Shown here one piece after another: positions 11,594-25,721 of a DNA stretch of 64,000 nt (position 1 is its first letter; the number at the start of each line of letters is the position of its first letter). The stretch lies in assembly GCF_023973825.1 (NCBI RefSeq), contig NC_090127.1, positions 773,501 to 837,500 of the forward strand, written 5' to 3'. The notes below the pieces were generated by a model that saw only the letters and a program-made list of their open reading frames with translations, did not search any database and had not been told where the DNA came from. The DNA is from Plasmodium brasilianum (taxonomy: Eukaryota; Apicomplexa; Aconoidasida; Haemosporida; Plasmodiidae). Both the position numbers and the translations under genes were made by a program.

Positions 11594-12670
11594 ATGCTTA
11601 AAAAAAGGTCATATTGGAGAAGAGAAGATGTAAGATGTCGTTTTTCTTTCCTTTTTTAATACTTATTCCACTTCCTACATTTCCTATTTTTCCTCACTTC
11701 TCATTAAAAAATTGTGATTCATTTAATTCATTTCATTTGTACGTTTTTTTATTTATTTTTTTATTTTAAACTTTATAATAATACGCAGAATGAAGTGAAA
11801 TTTAGCCGGATAATAATACTCAAGCCATCGTGCAAATATTATTTGCGCTCACGAAATGATTTTTAGTTAACATTCATTTTATTCCATTTTACACCTCCTC
11901 TAGCAGCTTAACATCGCTTCAAACTGCTTTGTTAGATTATTTTATTTTTTTCCAACTAAAGCGCGCTTCTACAAGTTTGCAATTACGTATTCAGCAAGTT
12001 TTTTTAACGATTTTGTTATGGTACTCTATTTTATTATATTTAATTTTTTTATACACCTTTCTTTTTTTTATTTTTAATTTATTGTTTATTCCATATTTAT
12101 GCGAAAATTTTGTTTCCTTCCCTCGCGAAATGCACAAAGGGTTTCTATAGGAATATGAACAGAAAAATGCATACGAGATATATAGCACTAATTTTTGAGA
12201 TTAAAAATGAGTCATAAAATGCCTGTTCAGAAAAACTAAAAAAAATTGAACATTTAAGCGTTTGAATGTTTTATTTATTGATTATACATGTTCTGTACAA
12301 TTATATAACACAAGAGTTACAAATTATTAGCATAAATAGAAGAACTTTTTTTTTTTTTTTGGGTTTTATTATATACAGTTTGAACGTTTTGCAAACAAAA
12401 AATGAGCTAATCGTTACAGGGGATCTTTAACAAATATTTTTGGCAATCCTTAATGTAAACCTTTTCTGGCTGTCATTTCAGCAAAATTATGGCGATCCTT
12501 TTAGCAATATTTTTTTTGAAGTTGCTTTATATCAGTCCTTTTTTCCCATCTTAAGAGTTAATGGTAAGATACAACACAAATATATTATGAAACATTTTTA
12601 TAACATGCGTATACATTATTATGTATTAATAAATATCTATATATATATACATACAAGTATTATATTAAGG

Positions 12671-12705
<35 letters not shown>

Positions 12706-13990
12706 ATGTAGTATATTTATGTACATTTCCATATAACGTTTGACATTTTTTTCTCCTTATAACGTCGAATTGCTTTTTTTAAGTACAAAATTTTTTTTTT
12801 TTTTTTATAATTTAAAGTAATTCTTTTTCATTTTTTGTTATAATATCCCTTCAACGTAAAATTAATCTTTTATTGCTGTGTTGACTATTTGTACATTTAC
12901 ATGTACAAATGCGTAAATGTATATCTACGTGAATATATATATATGTAAATGCATAAATACATAAATGTACATATACGTAAATGCTCTAACATATTTATGT
13001 AAACAGAAAAAGGTAAAACAAAATAATCGACATATTCCCTTGTGTTATAATTTATTTATATGTATACTAGTATTAATATATATATACATATACATTTATT
13101 TGTATATATATGTATTATGCGTATATGTATGTATGAAATTTTGTAGGCCATTTGTTAAATGTAAAAAAACCCATTTTGAATAACTGCCTCATAAGTTCAT
13201 TTTATTTATAACATTTGAATTTATTACATCACATAAACTTACATACATGTATACATAATTATATACATATACAAATATATATACATATATATATACAAAT
13301 ATATATACAAATATATATACAAATATATATACAAATATATATACATATATATATACAAATATATATACAAATATATATACATATATATATACATATATGT
13401 TACATGACGCGTATTATTTTATATTGTAATCTTTAAAAATTTGAATGGCAGCTTAAAAAAAAGAGAGTGGGGAAAATGTACATTGTATTACAATAAATTT
13501 TTATTTTATCTTATCCCATTTCCACATTTTTCTTTTATTCCAAATTTAATGGCTATTTTTATGTAAACCCTTAATTCTTTAACGTTCATGTGATTACGTC
13601 CATACATACGTACATAAACACATACATAACTCCATATGTACATAAACACATACATATCTCCATACGTACATAAACACATACATATCTCCATACGTACATA
13701 AACACATACATATCTCCATACGTACATAAACACATACATATCTCCATACGTACATATGCATAAATGTGCGCATGTTTAAAGTGTAGTACGAAACGAAAAT
13801 AAAAGTGTGAAATAGTAATAATAAAATAAACATACAAGTATGCAAATAAATGAACTCACAAGAATGAAAAATAAAGAAGTTAATTTATGCCGATATTGTA
13901 AAATTTTATAGGTGCCAAAACTCGTTCGAACGAATTACCAATTTAAGGTAATATATAAGCATCGCAGAATAGAAGAGTGCATGTACGTTC

Positions 13991-14067
<77 letters not shown>

Positions 14068-14207
14068 AATACACTTGTATATGTGCCTACATACATATAT
14101 AGTTATAGGCATACCACAACAAACACTACATATATAGTGAAATAATCGTTGTATATATAGCTCAGTAAGCACTACTTACATAACTGACTAAAATACAGAT
14201 TGCATAA
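11594..14207 (+). CDS. Possible short spliced gene resembling an S4 RNA-binding domain
   Basis: Candidate plus-strand exons are 11594-11629 ([12 protein letters not shown]), 11962-11997, 12482-12563 ([20 protein letters not shown]...ILRVN), 13147-13160 (14 nt), 13912-13947 ([12 protein letters not shown]) and a terminal exon at 14199. All have GT...AG borders and consistent phase. The spliced centre reads RVNGHLLNVPKL, which recalls the VNG-x3-N-x-P strand-turn of S4 domains in uS4-type ribosomal proteins. An organellar small-subunit protein is therefore one guess. The predicted product is only about 70 aa and one exon is very small, so exons may be missing or wrong. The third exon is the best supported: it has a poly-pyrimidine CAG acceptor and a GTAAGA donor. 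Treat the model as tentative. Confidence 0.3.
13260..13760. repeat. Two minisatellites inside the possible S4-like gene interval
   Basis: A 12-bp (acaaatatatat)n array lies at about 13265-13400. A 28-bp unit containing cgtacataaacacatacat is repeated about five times at 13605-13755. Antisense frames through the second array read as repeated [15 protein letters not shown] peptides and are not genes. Confidence 0.85.
13996..14060. repeat. (TA)n microsatellite
   Basis: An uninterrupted TA dinucleotide run of about 65 bp, flanked by short CATA/GTGT elements. Confidence 0.9.
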
Positions 14208-14446
14208 AACGACCAATTCCCTTCCTCCACAAGCGTTCAATACTTAGCGAGTACCAATCCCCGCTCAATCCGCAGGCATGCCTCTGGCACTACTCACCCG
14301 CGCCTCTATTCCTCGCACATTTTAAAAGAAAAAAAAAATATAAAAATAATAATATAAAATAAAATAATAAGGTAGAATAGAGTAAAATAATAAGGTAAAA
14401 TAATAGAATAAAATAATAAGGTAAAATAATAGAATAAACTAAAATA

Positions 14447-17400
14447 ATGGACGAGCTGGAAGTAGCAATTTTATGCTTGTATGGAAACGAAAATGAGCAG
14501 ATCAGCAAAAATGATGCGCAGAAATTTTGTGAGAATTTTCAAAACACTATGGATAGTTGGAAATACTGCATTAACAAGCTTGTTGAGTCAGATAAATTAG
14601 AAATAAAATTTTATTGCGTTCATGTATTAATTGATAAATTGTCCATATTGAAAATAGATGATTTGATATATATAAAAAATTCCTTATATAATTATTTAGA
14701 AAAAAAGTATATTACAGTGAATGAAGATATATGTGTGGTAAACAAAATAGTGCAGTTGTATGTATCATTGATAGAAGTATTATATCCTAACAATATGAAT
14801 GATGCATTCAAATTTTTACTAAATTTAATTATGATAAATAATGATATGAGAATAAAAAATTTATATATAACTTTTTTTTTAAAAATAATGAATATGATTG
14901 ATGCAGATTATATTGACAATATGTACTCCAAAAAAAATATACAAGTAACAACACATTTGAAAGAAGCAATAAAAAATAATGATTTGCCAATAATTATTGA
15001 ATGTTTTTATTTTATAATGAATTTAAATATTGAGAGTCAGAGTAGTCTTAGTATTTTTACTTTATCCAAATATATAACCTGGATTGATATAAATTATGTT
15101 GTAAATGATAAAATTCTTGGTTTTATATATCAGGGATTAAATTCGATGAACACTATAACTGAAGCGAGTTATTGCTTCTTAACTGCGTTAATTCGTAAGG
15201 GTATGAGTGCAGTTAATAAAATACAATTTATTGAAAATGTAAATATTATTTATATACTTGAAAATGTACCTAAAACTACTGAGTTGTCTTTTGATATAAA
15301 CAAAAATATTATGTTAAAAAGAGGAGAGCTGATTAACTACTTATGTTTAGAGTTAACGGAATCCATATATGAAATTACCAAATTGAAAGATTATAATATG
15401 AACATATTAAAATATAATGAAATATGTGATAAGGCAAATAATATGATATTTTTAGTTTTACCACATGCTCTGAATATATTTGCTGTGGATAATTTTTACA
15501 TAGCTAGTACAGTAGAAAAGTTTTTCAGTTTGTTTTTTACAAAATTTAAAAGTATTGTAGATTTACCTTCATCTACTCTTACAATCAATAATTCTATTTC
15601 ATCAGATAAAACAAATAATATTAATATGAATATAAATACTTATAAAATACCCGTCTCAAAGTTAAACGTATTTATTAATACCCTTATTTGTACTACTGTA
15701 AATAAATTTGAATTTCCATTATATATTAACGAAGATTATGATGAAGAGGATGAAGACTTTATAGCATTTAACACATTTAGAGGAAATATGGAAAAACTAT
15801 TTCAACGATTAATATTATTCGATAAGTTAAAAGCCATCGAAATTATTAAGAATGCTATTATTTACATTAATCAAAATTTTGATAACCTTAAATGGAACAG
15901 TATTGAATCCAATTTATATGCCTTCTATATCACAACGTCCATTTATACAGATTATAAAAGCAGTGCATCTAGTCTGAGCGCAAATTCTAATACTAGCGCA
16001 GTTAATAGTACAAATACTGCTAATCATAGTAATAGTAATACGGCTGATTATACTTCTAACACCGTTAACCACAATGGTATTAAGAACGCCGTAATAGCAG
16101 CGAACAGCACGAGTAAAAACCATATGGACAGCTTCAAGCAACAAAAAGAGTTAGCAGGTCTAACGGCAGATTATAACAAACTACTCTTTGATTGTTTAAT
16201 GGAGTTACTGAAAAACAGAAAAATTGTAAATTGTAGTAATCATCTTATCAATATCAATTTGATGGAAATATTTCAAAGACTAAATTTATTTTTTCTTAAA
16301 AATCCTGAGTATATAGAATATTCTCTGCATGTATTTATAACTAACGGTATTAGGAGTAATAAAAATAAAGTAGTAAAAAGGGCTGTTCATATTTTCAAGA
16401 AATTTTTAAAAACTAATTCGTCTGTTATATCTAAATATATTAAAGAAATACTACATATGTTGGAACCTTTTTTAGAAATTCCATCAGTACAACAAAAAAT
16501 AAACAAAGGGAATAATACGAATAACACGAATACCACAAATAATACTAATAACACGAATAATACGAATAACATAAATAGAAGCATGCTAGATAATAACATA
16601 TCTTTAGATGATGATACCATTAAATCCATTTATAATTACATTTATTCGGATAAAAATTATACATACGAGGATCAGATAGACATATACGAAACTGCAGGCC
16701 TATTGTTATTGCACTATGATTTCTCGAGGATTAAAAAAGCTTCAAGGAGTGAAAAATCTCATCAGCAGCAGAGCACAATCGTGGGTAATGTTAGTATTAG
16801 TGGTAATCTTAGTAGTGATGGTTTAGGTGCAAACATAGGTAATGCAGACACTAATAGTGTGTACACTGACGTATGCACGGATTTGAATACCCGAAATGAA
16901 AAAATGAACGAAGAGCTAATACCGAATTATAAGGATAGAATATTTTTTTTCAACGGTATTTTGAAGAAATTAGTAGAAAACTTGGCTACAATTAAGAATC
17001 TGTTTTTAAATTCATCAAGAACACAACATGATAATTTATGCTTAAGTTTTACATGTAGTGTCGTTATTAGATGTATTGGTGCCTTATGCAAAAATGTAAA
17101 TATTAATATGACAGATCCGTTAATAAATGATTTGGACAATACTTTAGGTATGATTATAAGTGAATCTTTAGAATTGTTTTATAATAATTATATTGTTAGA
17201 GACTCAGTGTTGTTTACTTATAGAATTCTTTCTAACTTATTTAAAGAATTATCTCTAAATTATACTATTAAAATTTTACCATATTTTTATAACATATCGT
17301 ATAATATTATAATGACAAAAATGGAGAAATCTGGTATTCGTACTGTTCCAGGTAGTAGTAATAATAGTGATAGTGCTAGTGGAATACCTCCTGGTAGAGC

Positions 17401-18874
17401 ACAAAATGATAACTCGTTTTCATTCGATATGATTACACCTACGTCATATCAAATGGTAAGTAGGGGCACAACAAATGAAGGAACTAAGTTCTCTAGCTTA
17501 TATCAAGAGGAATTGAAATATTTATATAATGAATTGAATGAATTAAGTATATTAGTTTGCCATCTCATATCAACATATAAAGAGAAGTCGTTTGACACTT
17601 TTGTTAAACCATATATACATAACATTACACAGATTCATATAAATGTATGGAAATGTATTAATGTACAATCAGTTGAAATGCAGAGAGAACAGAATTCAGT
17701 ATTATCCCCCTTATTACTAATACTTTATAATATTTCTTTGAATATACCATCATCTATTCATAATTTTATCTCATTTAAAAATATTGCTTTAAATCATAAA
17801 CACTTTTGTGAGTTATTTTCGAATGACGAGATTATGAAAACAAACATTTCAGATGCCATTACTAGTATATTACTTATATCTTTAAATTACAAAAACACCA
17901 ATGATTTGAATATTTGTTTTTACTCTGCTCAAACGGTTTCTAACATGCTCAACAATGCCGCATGCATGGCCAACGCAAATGAGGTAATGAGCGCGGAGGG
18001 AACGGAAAAAATGGAGACCACCAAAATATGTGTACATTTTTTCTTTTTTCTAATGGATTTGAAAAATGGCTGATTTTCCAATTAGCCATTTATCCAGTTA
18101 TCCATTTAATGAATTTCCCCATTAGCTACAATTTGAGAGTGCCCCTTTTTGTTTAATTTTTTTTAACCTATTATTCTTTCCACTTTGTTTTATATATATA
18201 TATATATATATTTTTTTTATTTTATTTTTATAATGTGCTACAGATACTGAGTAAATATCCCTTAATACAAATCATAGACACTCTGTGTGTTACTCTCAAA
18301 TCACTTGATTACTCGGATCCGAAGAATAAGAAGGTAACTACTCAGATTTGTACGTGTTTGTGTCGATCTGCATACATATAAGCATATAATAACTACATAC
18401 CTGTGTGTGCATTTTCTTTCCCATGTTCATGTTCCCATATAGAGTTAACTTCCTTTTGTTTGATATTTGCAGATAATTCAAGAAGTTTTAAATATATTTC
18501 GACTATTTTGTGGGTTTAAAGTGAATGCAAATTGCTTACCAAACAAAATTACGCAGAATTCACAAATATGCTTACATAATTCCCTGCTGGAAGTCTTTAA
18601 AAACAATCGTAATGATATTGGAGTTTTATTTCAAGTAAGATAAAAACGTTTATTAGTCATATTTTTTTTTTTTCTTTTCCCTTTTTTCATTGTACCCCCA
18701 GCATGTGTACAAAAATATACATATACGTACTTACGGACACATATATGCTAGTACACACTCCACGTTTCTGAGAACGTAGATATATATTTAAACAACTTTT
18801 TTCTCCACGTGCAGGCTATCAACGCGAACAATCAACAACAATTTAGGCAAATTTTGTCAAATCTAGTTATATGA
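14447..18874 (+). CDS. XPOT: Exportin-T (tRNA nuclear exporter)
   Basis: Exportin-T carries mature tRNA out of the nucleus in a complex with Ran-GTP. Four exons (14447-17983, 18244-18333, 18473-18634, 18815-18874) join in phase 0 at each junction and encode 1282 aa. Simple frame reading of exon 1 runs on to a stop at 18073, but the donor GAG|GTAATG at 17984 links properly to the later exons. The N-terminus aligns with exportin-T: DSWKYCINKLVESDKLEIKF followed by YCVHVLIDKLS corresponds to the metazoan D-A-W-x-x-C ... V-K-F-F-C-F-x-V-L-E pattern of the first HEAT repeats. The rest is all-helical, with Asn/Ser-rich low-complexity loops (about residues 505-560, 690-715 and 770-800) that are larger than in animal or yeast orthologues. 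The C-terminus ends FRQILSNLVI. Confidence 0.88.
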
Positions 18875-19384
18875 CGAACAAGATAAAAGAAAATAAAAAA
18901 ATAGAAAGACAAAAAAATAAAATGGAATAAAACGAAATGAGAAAAACAAATGACAAAACAAGACAATACATGAAAAAAAAGGCCAGGTAATATACAGTAT
19001 ATAAAATGGAAAGAATTATAAAAGAGCAGTGTTGACAAAATTACAAAATTATTATTTCATTATATACTACCTGACCTGTTCATGCAAAAAAATTTTTTTT
19101 TTTATTTTTTTTTTTAAATAATAATAAAAGAAAAAATTAAAACGAATTTGTGTATATTTTCACAGTTGTTTGGTAAATAACTTAAAATAATTATTCAAAA
19201 ATTTTTAAACTTTTATATATGTATATAATATATCCCATATTTTGTTTTTACATCCAGTACTATAATCCCATTTTTTTATTCAACGTTTATATTCCTTTTT
19301 TTTTTTTTTTTTTCTTTTTCTCCATATTTTCCACCATTTTATCTCTTTGTTTCATCTTTCATTACAGTTATATATCCGAATATT
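18875..19384. other. Convergent intergenic gap between exportin-T and the kinase
   Basis: No gene is seen in these 510 bp. They hold poly(T) at about 19090-19110 and 19297-19314 and should contain both 3' UTRs. Confidence 0.6.
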
Positions 19385-20749
19385 TTATACACGAAATGTA
19401 GAAAAGTAAGGGTTACTCAAAACATCATCAATTTTTAATCGCTCATTTGGACACCTTAAAATTAAAAAGAAATTATATGTAAAAAAAAAATATATTATAT
19501 GAATGTAAAGGGGAAAAGAGTAAGTAAATTATATACAATATTGAACTATTACTATGTAGTTGATAAGACATGTACACGAATGAGCACATGTAGGTGTATG
19601 TACGTATATAGGTACATATAAGCATACATATGTATATATATCTACGCATAGACGGTCATATATATCTGCAAGCGTAACACAACACGAAATAACATTTACA
19701 AAAGGAAGCGCATATTATTTTTAACCATTTTAAAAGTCCGTCTATGATATTAATTAGCTCCTTTTCACTGTAAATATTTATTTTGCAAAACATAATAATT
19801 TTAACATGTCCATTACTTATATTTAAAAACAGAAATATAGATTTTGCACGAATAACTAGGTGTTTATAAGAGATGAAAAGACAGGGAATCTGCCTTTCCG
19901 CTTTCGCTGTTTTGTTTTTTATTCTTTTATTCTTTGTTTCTTCCTTCTTTTGTTCTTTTGTTCCTTCGTTCTTTTGTTCTTTTGTTCTTTTGTTCTTTTG
20001 TTATTTTGTTCTTTTTTTCTTCTTTTCTTTTTTTTTTTTTTTTCAATATTTTGCCATGACGTAACATACATCAAATAATCCACGTGTGCAATATTGAATA
20101 TCTTAATTTTTATGTTAATAAAAAATTAATTTTCTTGAAATATTTTTCTAGTTTCATGCTTATCTGTTATTCTAACCCATTTCCCAAAACATCTCCTAAA
20201 ATACTAGTCCATGATAAGGGCTCAATATTTAATTCACATAACTCCTTTATAAGCAATTTCTTAATTTTAAAAAAGAAAAAAAGATAAAGAAATAAAAAAG
20301 TTTTCTCATCTTTTAAATGGATATATATAACAACTGTTTGACGTTATTTATAAAAATAGTACACTCTTTTTGGTACATATTTTTAGTACATTTTTTTTAC
20401 TGGTGCTATCTTTTATGTTCTCGTAGAAACTCCTTAATAAAAAAAAAAAAAAAAAAAAAAAAAGATTACAAAAAATTAAAAAATACAACTCCTTCATTTC
20501 TATGCTATTCATTTTTACAGTGCTTCTTTAAATGTACGTTGCGTATTTCATACATTTTAGGGGATCCTAAAACTTCGATTAAATTTATTATTTGTGAGCA
20601 TTCTTCTGAAAATCTTTGGGCAAAAAATTAAAGAAAAACCAAAAAAAAAAATCGAATTCAATCTCATTTGTTCTCATATCTCATATGTGTTAAAAGGAAA
20701 TTTATCCATGTATACACATACATTATTTTATATATAAATATAAATATAA

Positions 20750-20804
<55 letters not shown>

Positions 20805-22709
20805 TGACGAATTTTTTATCTTATTTTTTTTCAAATTAATTGCTAACTCATTATTTTTGTATTTTCCTGGAAACAGAGGGCAGAGAATAATCAGTTCAAA
20901 AATTATACATCCCAGAGCTGAAGAAATGCGGCACCACCATTGTTTATGAAGGAATAGCACAAAGCGAAAAATAAAAAAACAGAATACAAACACTAGACAC
21001 AACAGAAAACATAATATAAAATAAAACAAATATGTAATGAAAAATGATAGACTTCAGTTATCAGCTGTAATTTAAACAAAAAGGTTACTAACACCATAAG
21101 TCCACGTCTGTCTGGAAAGGGTTAAAAAATATAAATAAAATAAAATAAAAAATTTATGAAACCACAATCTATTTTAACAATATACCTTTCCACAGAAGCT
21201 ATTGCGTTCAAAGCGGAAATAGCAATTTTAAATATTGATAATATATGTATATATACTTGTATATACGTATGTATATATATGTACATAGGTATATATATCT
21301 ATATATAAAACAGAACAAAAAAATAAGGAAAAATAGCAGCTGACCGTATAATACATTGAACCGCATAACAGCTCCGGTGCTCTGTACCATCTCGAACAAA
21401 TGTAAGGTATAGAAATAATATCTGTTTCAACTTTTTTTGCCGATCCTTTAGAATTTAAAAAAAAAAAAAAATTCGTAAAAAAAGTGTAAAAAGAGGGTAA
21501 AATGAAGGTGAAATGGAGAATGGGGAAATAAGCTTTTTTTCGTTTCATGATATTTATATTATTTTTGTTTTTTTTTTTTTAATTTTTTCAAACTTATTTA
21601 CCTAAATCGCATATTTCAACTTTAATATTGGAGGCATCAAAGTCGATCTATTAAAAGAAAATATATCGTTTTTATAAGTCGATCCTACTGTATATAAATA
21701 TGTGGGTGTGCAGAGAGCATCATAGGTGTTATTGTTATTACTAAAATATTGTCAGGCTTTAAGTCCCTATGGGCAAAATTATGTTCATGCAAATGCTTGA
21801 CCCCTATGCATATTTGACTAAAGCGTTTTACAAAAGTTGAACATGTGTAATTAAGCTATGTGGATCATTATAGGGGTACTTATGCATATACAGATGAACA
21901 TATCCATGCACATTCCCACTCATAAATATATACATTCACGTACATATATATATGTATGTATATACGTGTAAGTATATATGTGGACATGAATCCTATTTTA
22001 TTCAAATCATCCTTTTTTTGTTAATTACTAAATGATACTTCGCAAGTCGAATGACGCGATGCGATCGTACCTAAGAAGATCAAAAAGGACAAACATAATT
22101 TTACGTTTATGAATAAAAATGAAACATTTTATGCTGCGATATGGTTTCATTCTGGTGCTCTTTATAAAGTGCTATGTTTCTCAATAACATTCAAAGGTAT
22201 TCATTTTTATTTTATTTTTTTTTTTTTTTACTTGTTTTCTCTTTTTTCTTGTTTTTTTAGTCTAATATATTTTCCTAAACTGTACGTCATGTGCTTGAAC
22301 ACAATGTTTTGAATTATAAATCCTTTTTCTGTGAATGTGTAGAAGATTGATTTTATATTTATTATGTTTGTGCTGTATCTCATCTTTCTTAATAAATGGA
22401 CTTCCCTCGACACTTTATTCCTCCTTATAAGAAATAAAAATAAAATAATAAAATGAAACATGGCGTATTACATACTGATTGTGGCACTCGAGCAAACAAG
22501 TTAACGAAGTAACTGGCTGACTATCTAATCAGCTTCCCATTTTTTTTTTTTTTTTCCTTCCTATACCATTTGGGAGATCTTTTGATAGCAACTGCTTCCT
22601 GCGTAGACAAGTCTATCGCGTAATAGACTTTTCCAAATGTACCTTTTCCAATTAGTTTTTCTAATTTGTACTTGGGTTGTACGTTTTTACTGTTCGCTGT
22701 TTTATTCAT
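19385..22709 (-). CDS. CMGC (GSK-like) serine/threonine protein kinase, 12 exons
   Basis: Exons are 22567-22709, 22232-22423, 22029-22070, 21742-21817, 21602-21647, 21345-21445, 21093-21111, 20809-20917, 20538-20613, 20177-20259, 19726-19767 and 19385-19454, a total of 999 nt or 332 aa. Kinase landmarks are in order. The glycine loop is IGKGTFGKVYYAID, VAIK carries the catalytic lysine, and HRDLKPDN is the catalytic loop. DLG replaces DFG. CSRWYRAPELLCGS is the CMGC P+1/APE segment, with the preceding IPYI where GSK3 has its regulatory Tyr. DLWSLGCIIFEL is the helix F region, spliced from a 19-nt exon, and PNERLKIDDVLSNPYF ends the C-lobe. The short length means almost nothing lies outside the kinase core. 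The exon 8 donor and the exon 9/10 junction are less certain (a T|GTAAAA donor also exists near 20520), so a few residues there may differ. Confidence 0.85.
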
Positions 22710-23906
22710 GATTGTTTGATCTGTTCATCGACTATTCACGTAAGTGTAATTAGATGGAAATAAATGTGAGATGGTACTTAAATATATATTTGTAAATATT
22801 TGTATAAATTAATTTGTAAATGTGTATGTCGCGTGCACACTTAAATGAAATAACGCACACATACTTCTTTTGTCGAATAAGTCAGGTAACTATTCGAAAA
22901 ACTTATATTTGCTTATTGAGAAGGAATATATTATATGCTTTTATAAGGCGTATTTTGGAATAGACAAGAATGGAAGAAGAGTAGCCAGAAACAGTTTGAT
23001 ATCGGAAAAAATAATAAAAAATAAAAAAACTTGAACGTGAACGTAAACTTAAGCGTAAGCGTAAGCTTAGAAATAAACAAAACAATAAAAAAAAATTTTA
23101 GTCTACGTTTCTTTACACGTTTCTGGAATTTACGTCAACACGCAATATGGTTAATGAATAAAAAAATAAAGGAAAGGTACAGAAAAAGAGACCTAATTAA
23201 GCAAAAGTTTGTTTGCGAAAAATGAGTAATATTGATACCATTTTCATGTAGGTACATAACACGTTAAGTCAATTTTTTTATTTTCCTTTTTCTGCTCCTT
23301 TTGTGTACACTTTTGTGTACATTTTTGTGTACATTTTTGTGTACACTTTTGTGTACTTTTTTTTTTTTTTTTTTTTTTTTTGTGGACATGCGCAATTTTT
23401 ACTTACACACCTCACCGATACGCCCCCTTCTTTTTTTTTTTTGTATTATTATTCCATTTCAGTGTTTTTGTATCTTTTACCTTTTTGAATTTATTTGCAC
23501 AAACAATACAGCAATATATGTATACATTTGGCCTACTCTTTTTTCTTAATCTGCTTTTAAGTTGAATGTACTTGCTTTGGGAGAAGGAAAGTAAACGTAC
23601 AATTTGCAACAACCCCAGTAGTATATTCTCTTGTATATTTTATAATTATTTTTGACTATTATAAAGGAGTCTTATTAAAATACTAAAATAATAAAACTTT
23701 GAATAATTGTTTCTATGCGTATGCATTTGTTATATTTCAGCACCTCCTATTACACGCACATTAATATTGTGTACATCTACATGTACATATGCACATAACC
23801 ATATATTCAAACATAAGCATATTCATCTACACTTATGCATTTACGCACACAATTAATTTTCACTAAAGAACAGTTTCCCATTCATTAACCTACGCATAGT
23901 GCCACA
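22710..23906. other. Kinase 5' flank
   Basis: No gene is supported. The interval contains poly(T) at about 23358-23381 and 23432-23442 and several short repeats of tttgtgtacac at 23300-23357. It should contain the kinase promoter. Confidence 0.5.
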
Positions 23907-24793
23907 ATGAAACTAGGTAAGCAGCTTCACATTTACAAATTTTATTTACAAGAGGTATGATATTAACCACCGTTGTTCGTTTTACTTATCTAAGATATAA
24001 TATACCAAGGGTACATCAAATAGAAAATGTGTTTGTATGTTCAAATATACATATGTGTGTACCTGATTCGAATTCTATGATACCATTTTAAATTTATATA
24101 TAAAGGGTCAATAGATATAAAATAAAGATACAAAAAAGAAAACATGTATTTATGTTAACCATTTTTCTTTCTATTAAAAAGTATATATATTCCCTTTATT
24201 TAATATCAATTTTTTATTTTATTTTTTTCTCTTTTCCCTTTTTCCACCTTTACCTACATATGAACAGCATCATTTATACACTTTTAACTGAGTATGTCAT
24301 TCTTTAAAATCATAGAAAGTATAATGCTTTAAACGTGTTAGAGATAAAATTAAACTAGATATTTCTGTACTTGCATTTCCGTTCATTCTCATATATATAC
24401 ATACATATACGTATATATGGACGCAATAAGCACATATCAAAAGTGCTGACCTTGGAATTATAATATAAAACTTTTTTTTTATAGTGCAAGTTTTGTTCAG
24501 TTAATATATAGATCTTTTTGCTTTTGTGTATCTTCATTTATATTATTACGAAAGAGTGTAATGCTATATTTACTTGAAATATACATACATAAATGTATAT
24601 ACATGTGTATATATATATATATATATATGCACATGTTGCACATTTTAACAGTCCTTGTTGTGTTTACATGTACTTACGGATTAGACGAAATTATATTCTT
24701 AATAGTACCGTTGTTGGAATTTTTCCCATTTGGTGTAAATTTAATTTTAATACCAACGAGGGCCGAAGAAATATTCAAGCAAAAAAGATGTAA
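23907..24793 (+). CDS. Possible small spliced gene (strand uncertain)
   Basis: A start at 23907 (ATGAAACTAG|GTAAGC, or reading on to E|GTATGA) can be joined in phase to an exon ending GA|GTATGT near 24291. It then joins an exon from about 24652 encoding CCVYMYLRIRRNYILN..., which stops at 24791-24793. All borders are canonical. The product would be about 65-90 aa and I do not recognise it. The minus strand of 24674-24874 is also open, starts with a hydrophobic leader (MAFFECRFVHF) and has a strong GTAAGT donor, so the gene could instead run the other way. The base composition at 24650-24800 is coding-like either way. Confidence 0.25.
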
Positions 24794-25690
24794 TGCATTA
24801 GTAAGATGAGATAATAATAAAAAGAGTAGTGTGAAGAAGCGAAAATGAACAAAACGGCATTCAAAAAAAGCCATTATTAACTCTTATACATAACACCCTT
24901 ATCTTAATTTTGATTTTACTGAAAACGCAAGGATGTATTTCATTTTATCACGCACTAGACATAAACATCGTTCTCTCTCATTTTCTACTATGAAAAAACT
25001 GTTCTGATATATTGTTGTGGTATGTAGTATACCCTTGAAAAATAAAAAATGGAAAATATCGCAAATAAAAAAAAAAGGAAAAATTATATTAACACTTTGT
25101 TACTTCCCTTTATAGTATAAGAACCTACTTTTAAATATTGTTATTTATATTAGCGTTCTTATTGTTCTTATTTTTATTACAGTTTTTATTGTTCATATTC
25201 CTCTTATCGTACTTACTGTTCTTATTGTATTTACTTTCTTATCATACTTACCCTTCTTATTGCACTTGGTCTTATTTATTCATTTATTTATTATTTTTTT
25301 TTTTTTTTTTTGTACATTTTGTATTTACAAAGTACTTGATATATGCATGTATAATAACAAAAGAGAAGCTATATTTCACAAATAGGTGGTACATTAACGT
25401 GTTCATTATTGGGTGTATAAAATAACTGTGTACGTGGAAACTTGAATAGTTTCCTTTTTCCATTGTAGCACATATTTTTATTTTCCTTAATATGCAATAT
25501 ATACTTTCAAGTGTTTAAATGTGTACGTGTATATTCATATGTACGTATTATGTATATACGTACGAAATATATTTACGTACAAGAGTACAATTTTTTTCGG
25601 CCATTTCACTTCAACTTTCTTTTCTTCTGCCATTAAAATGTAAGACTGCTTTTTCTTACTAAAATTTTTGGTTCATATTATTTAAAAGTA

Positions 25691-25721
<31 letters not shown>

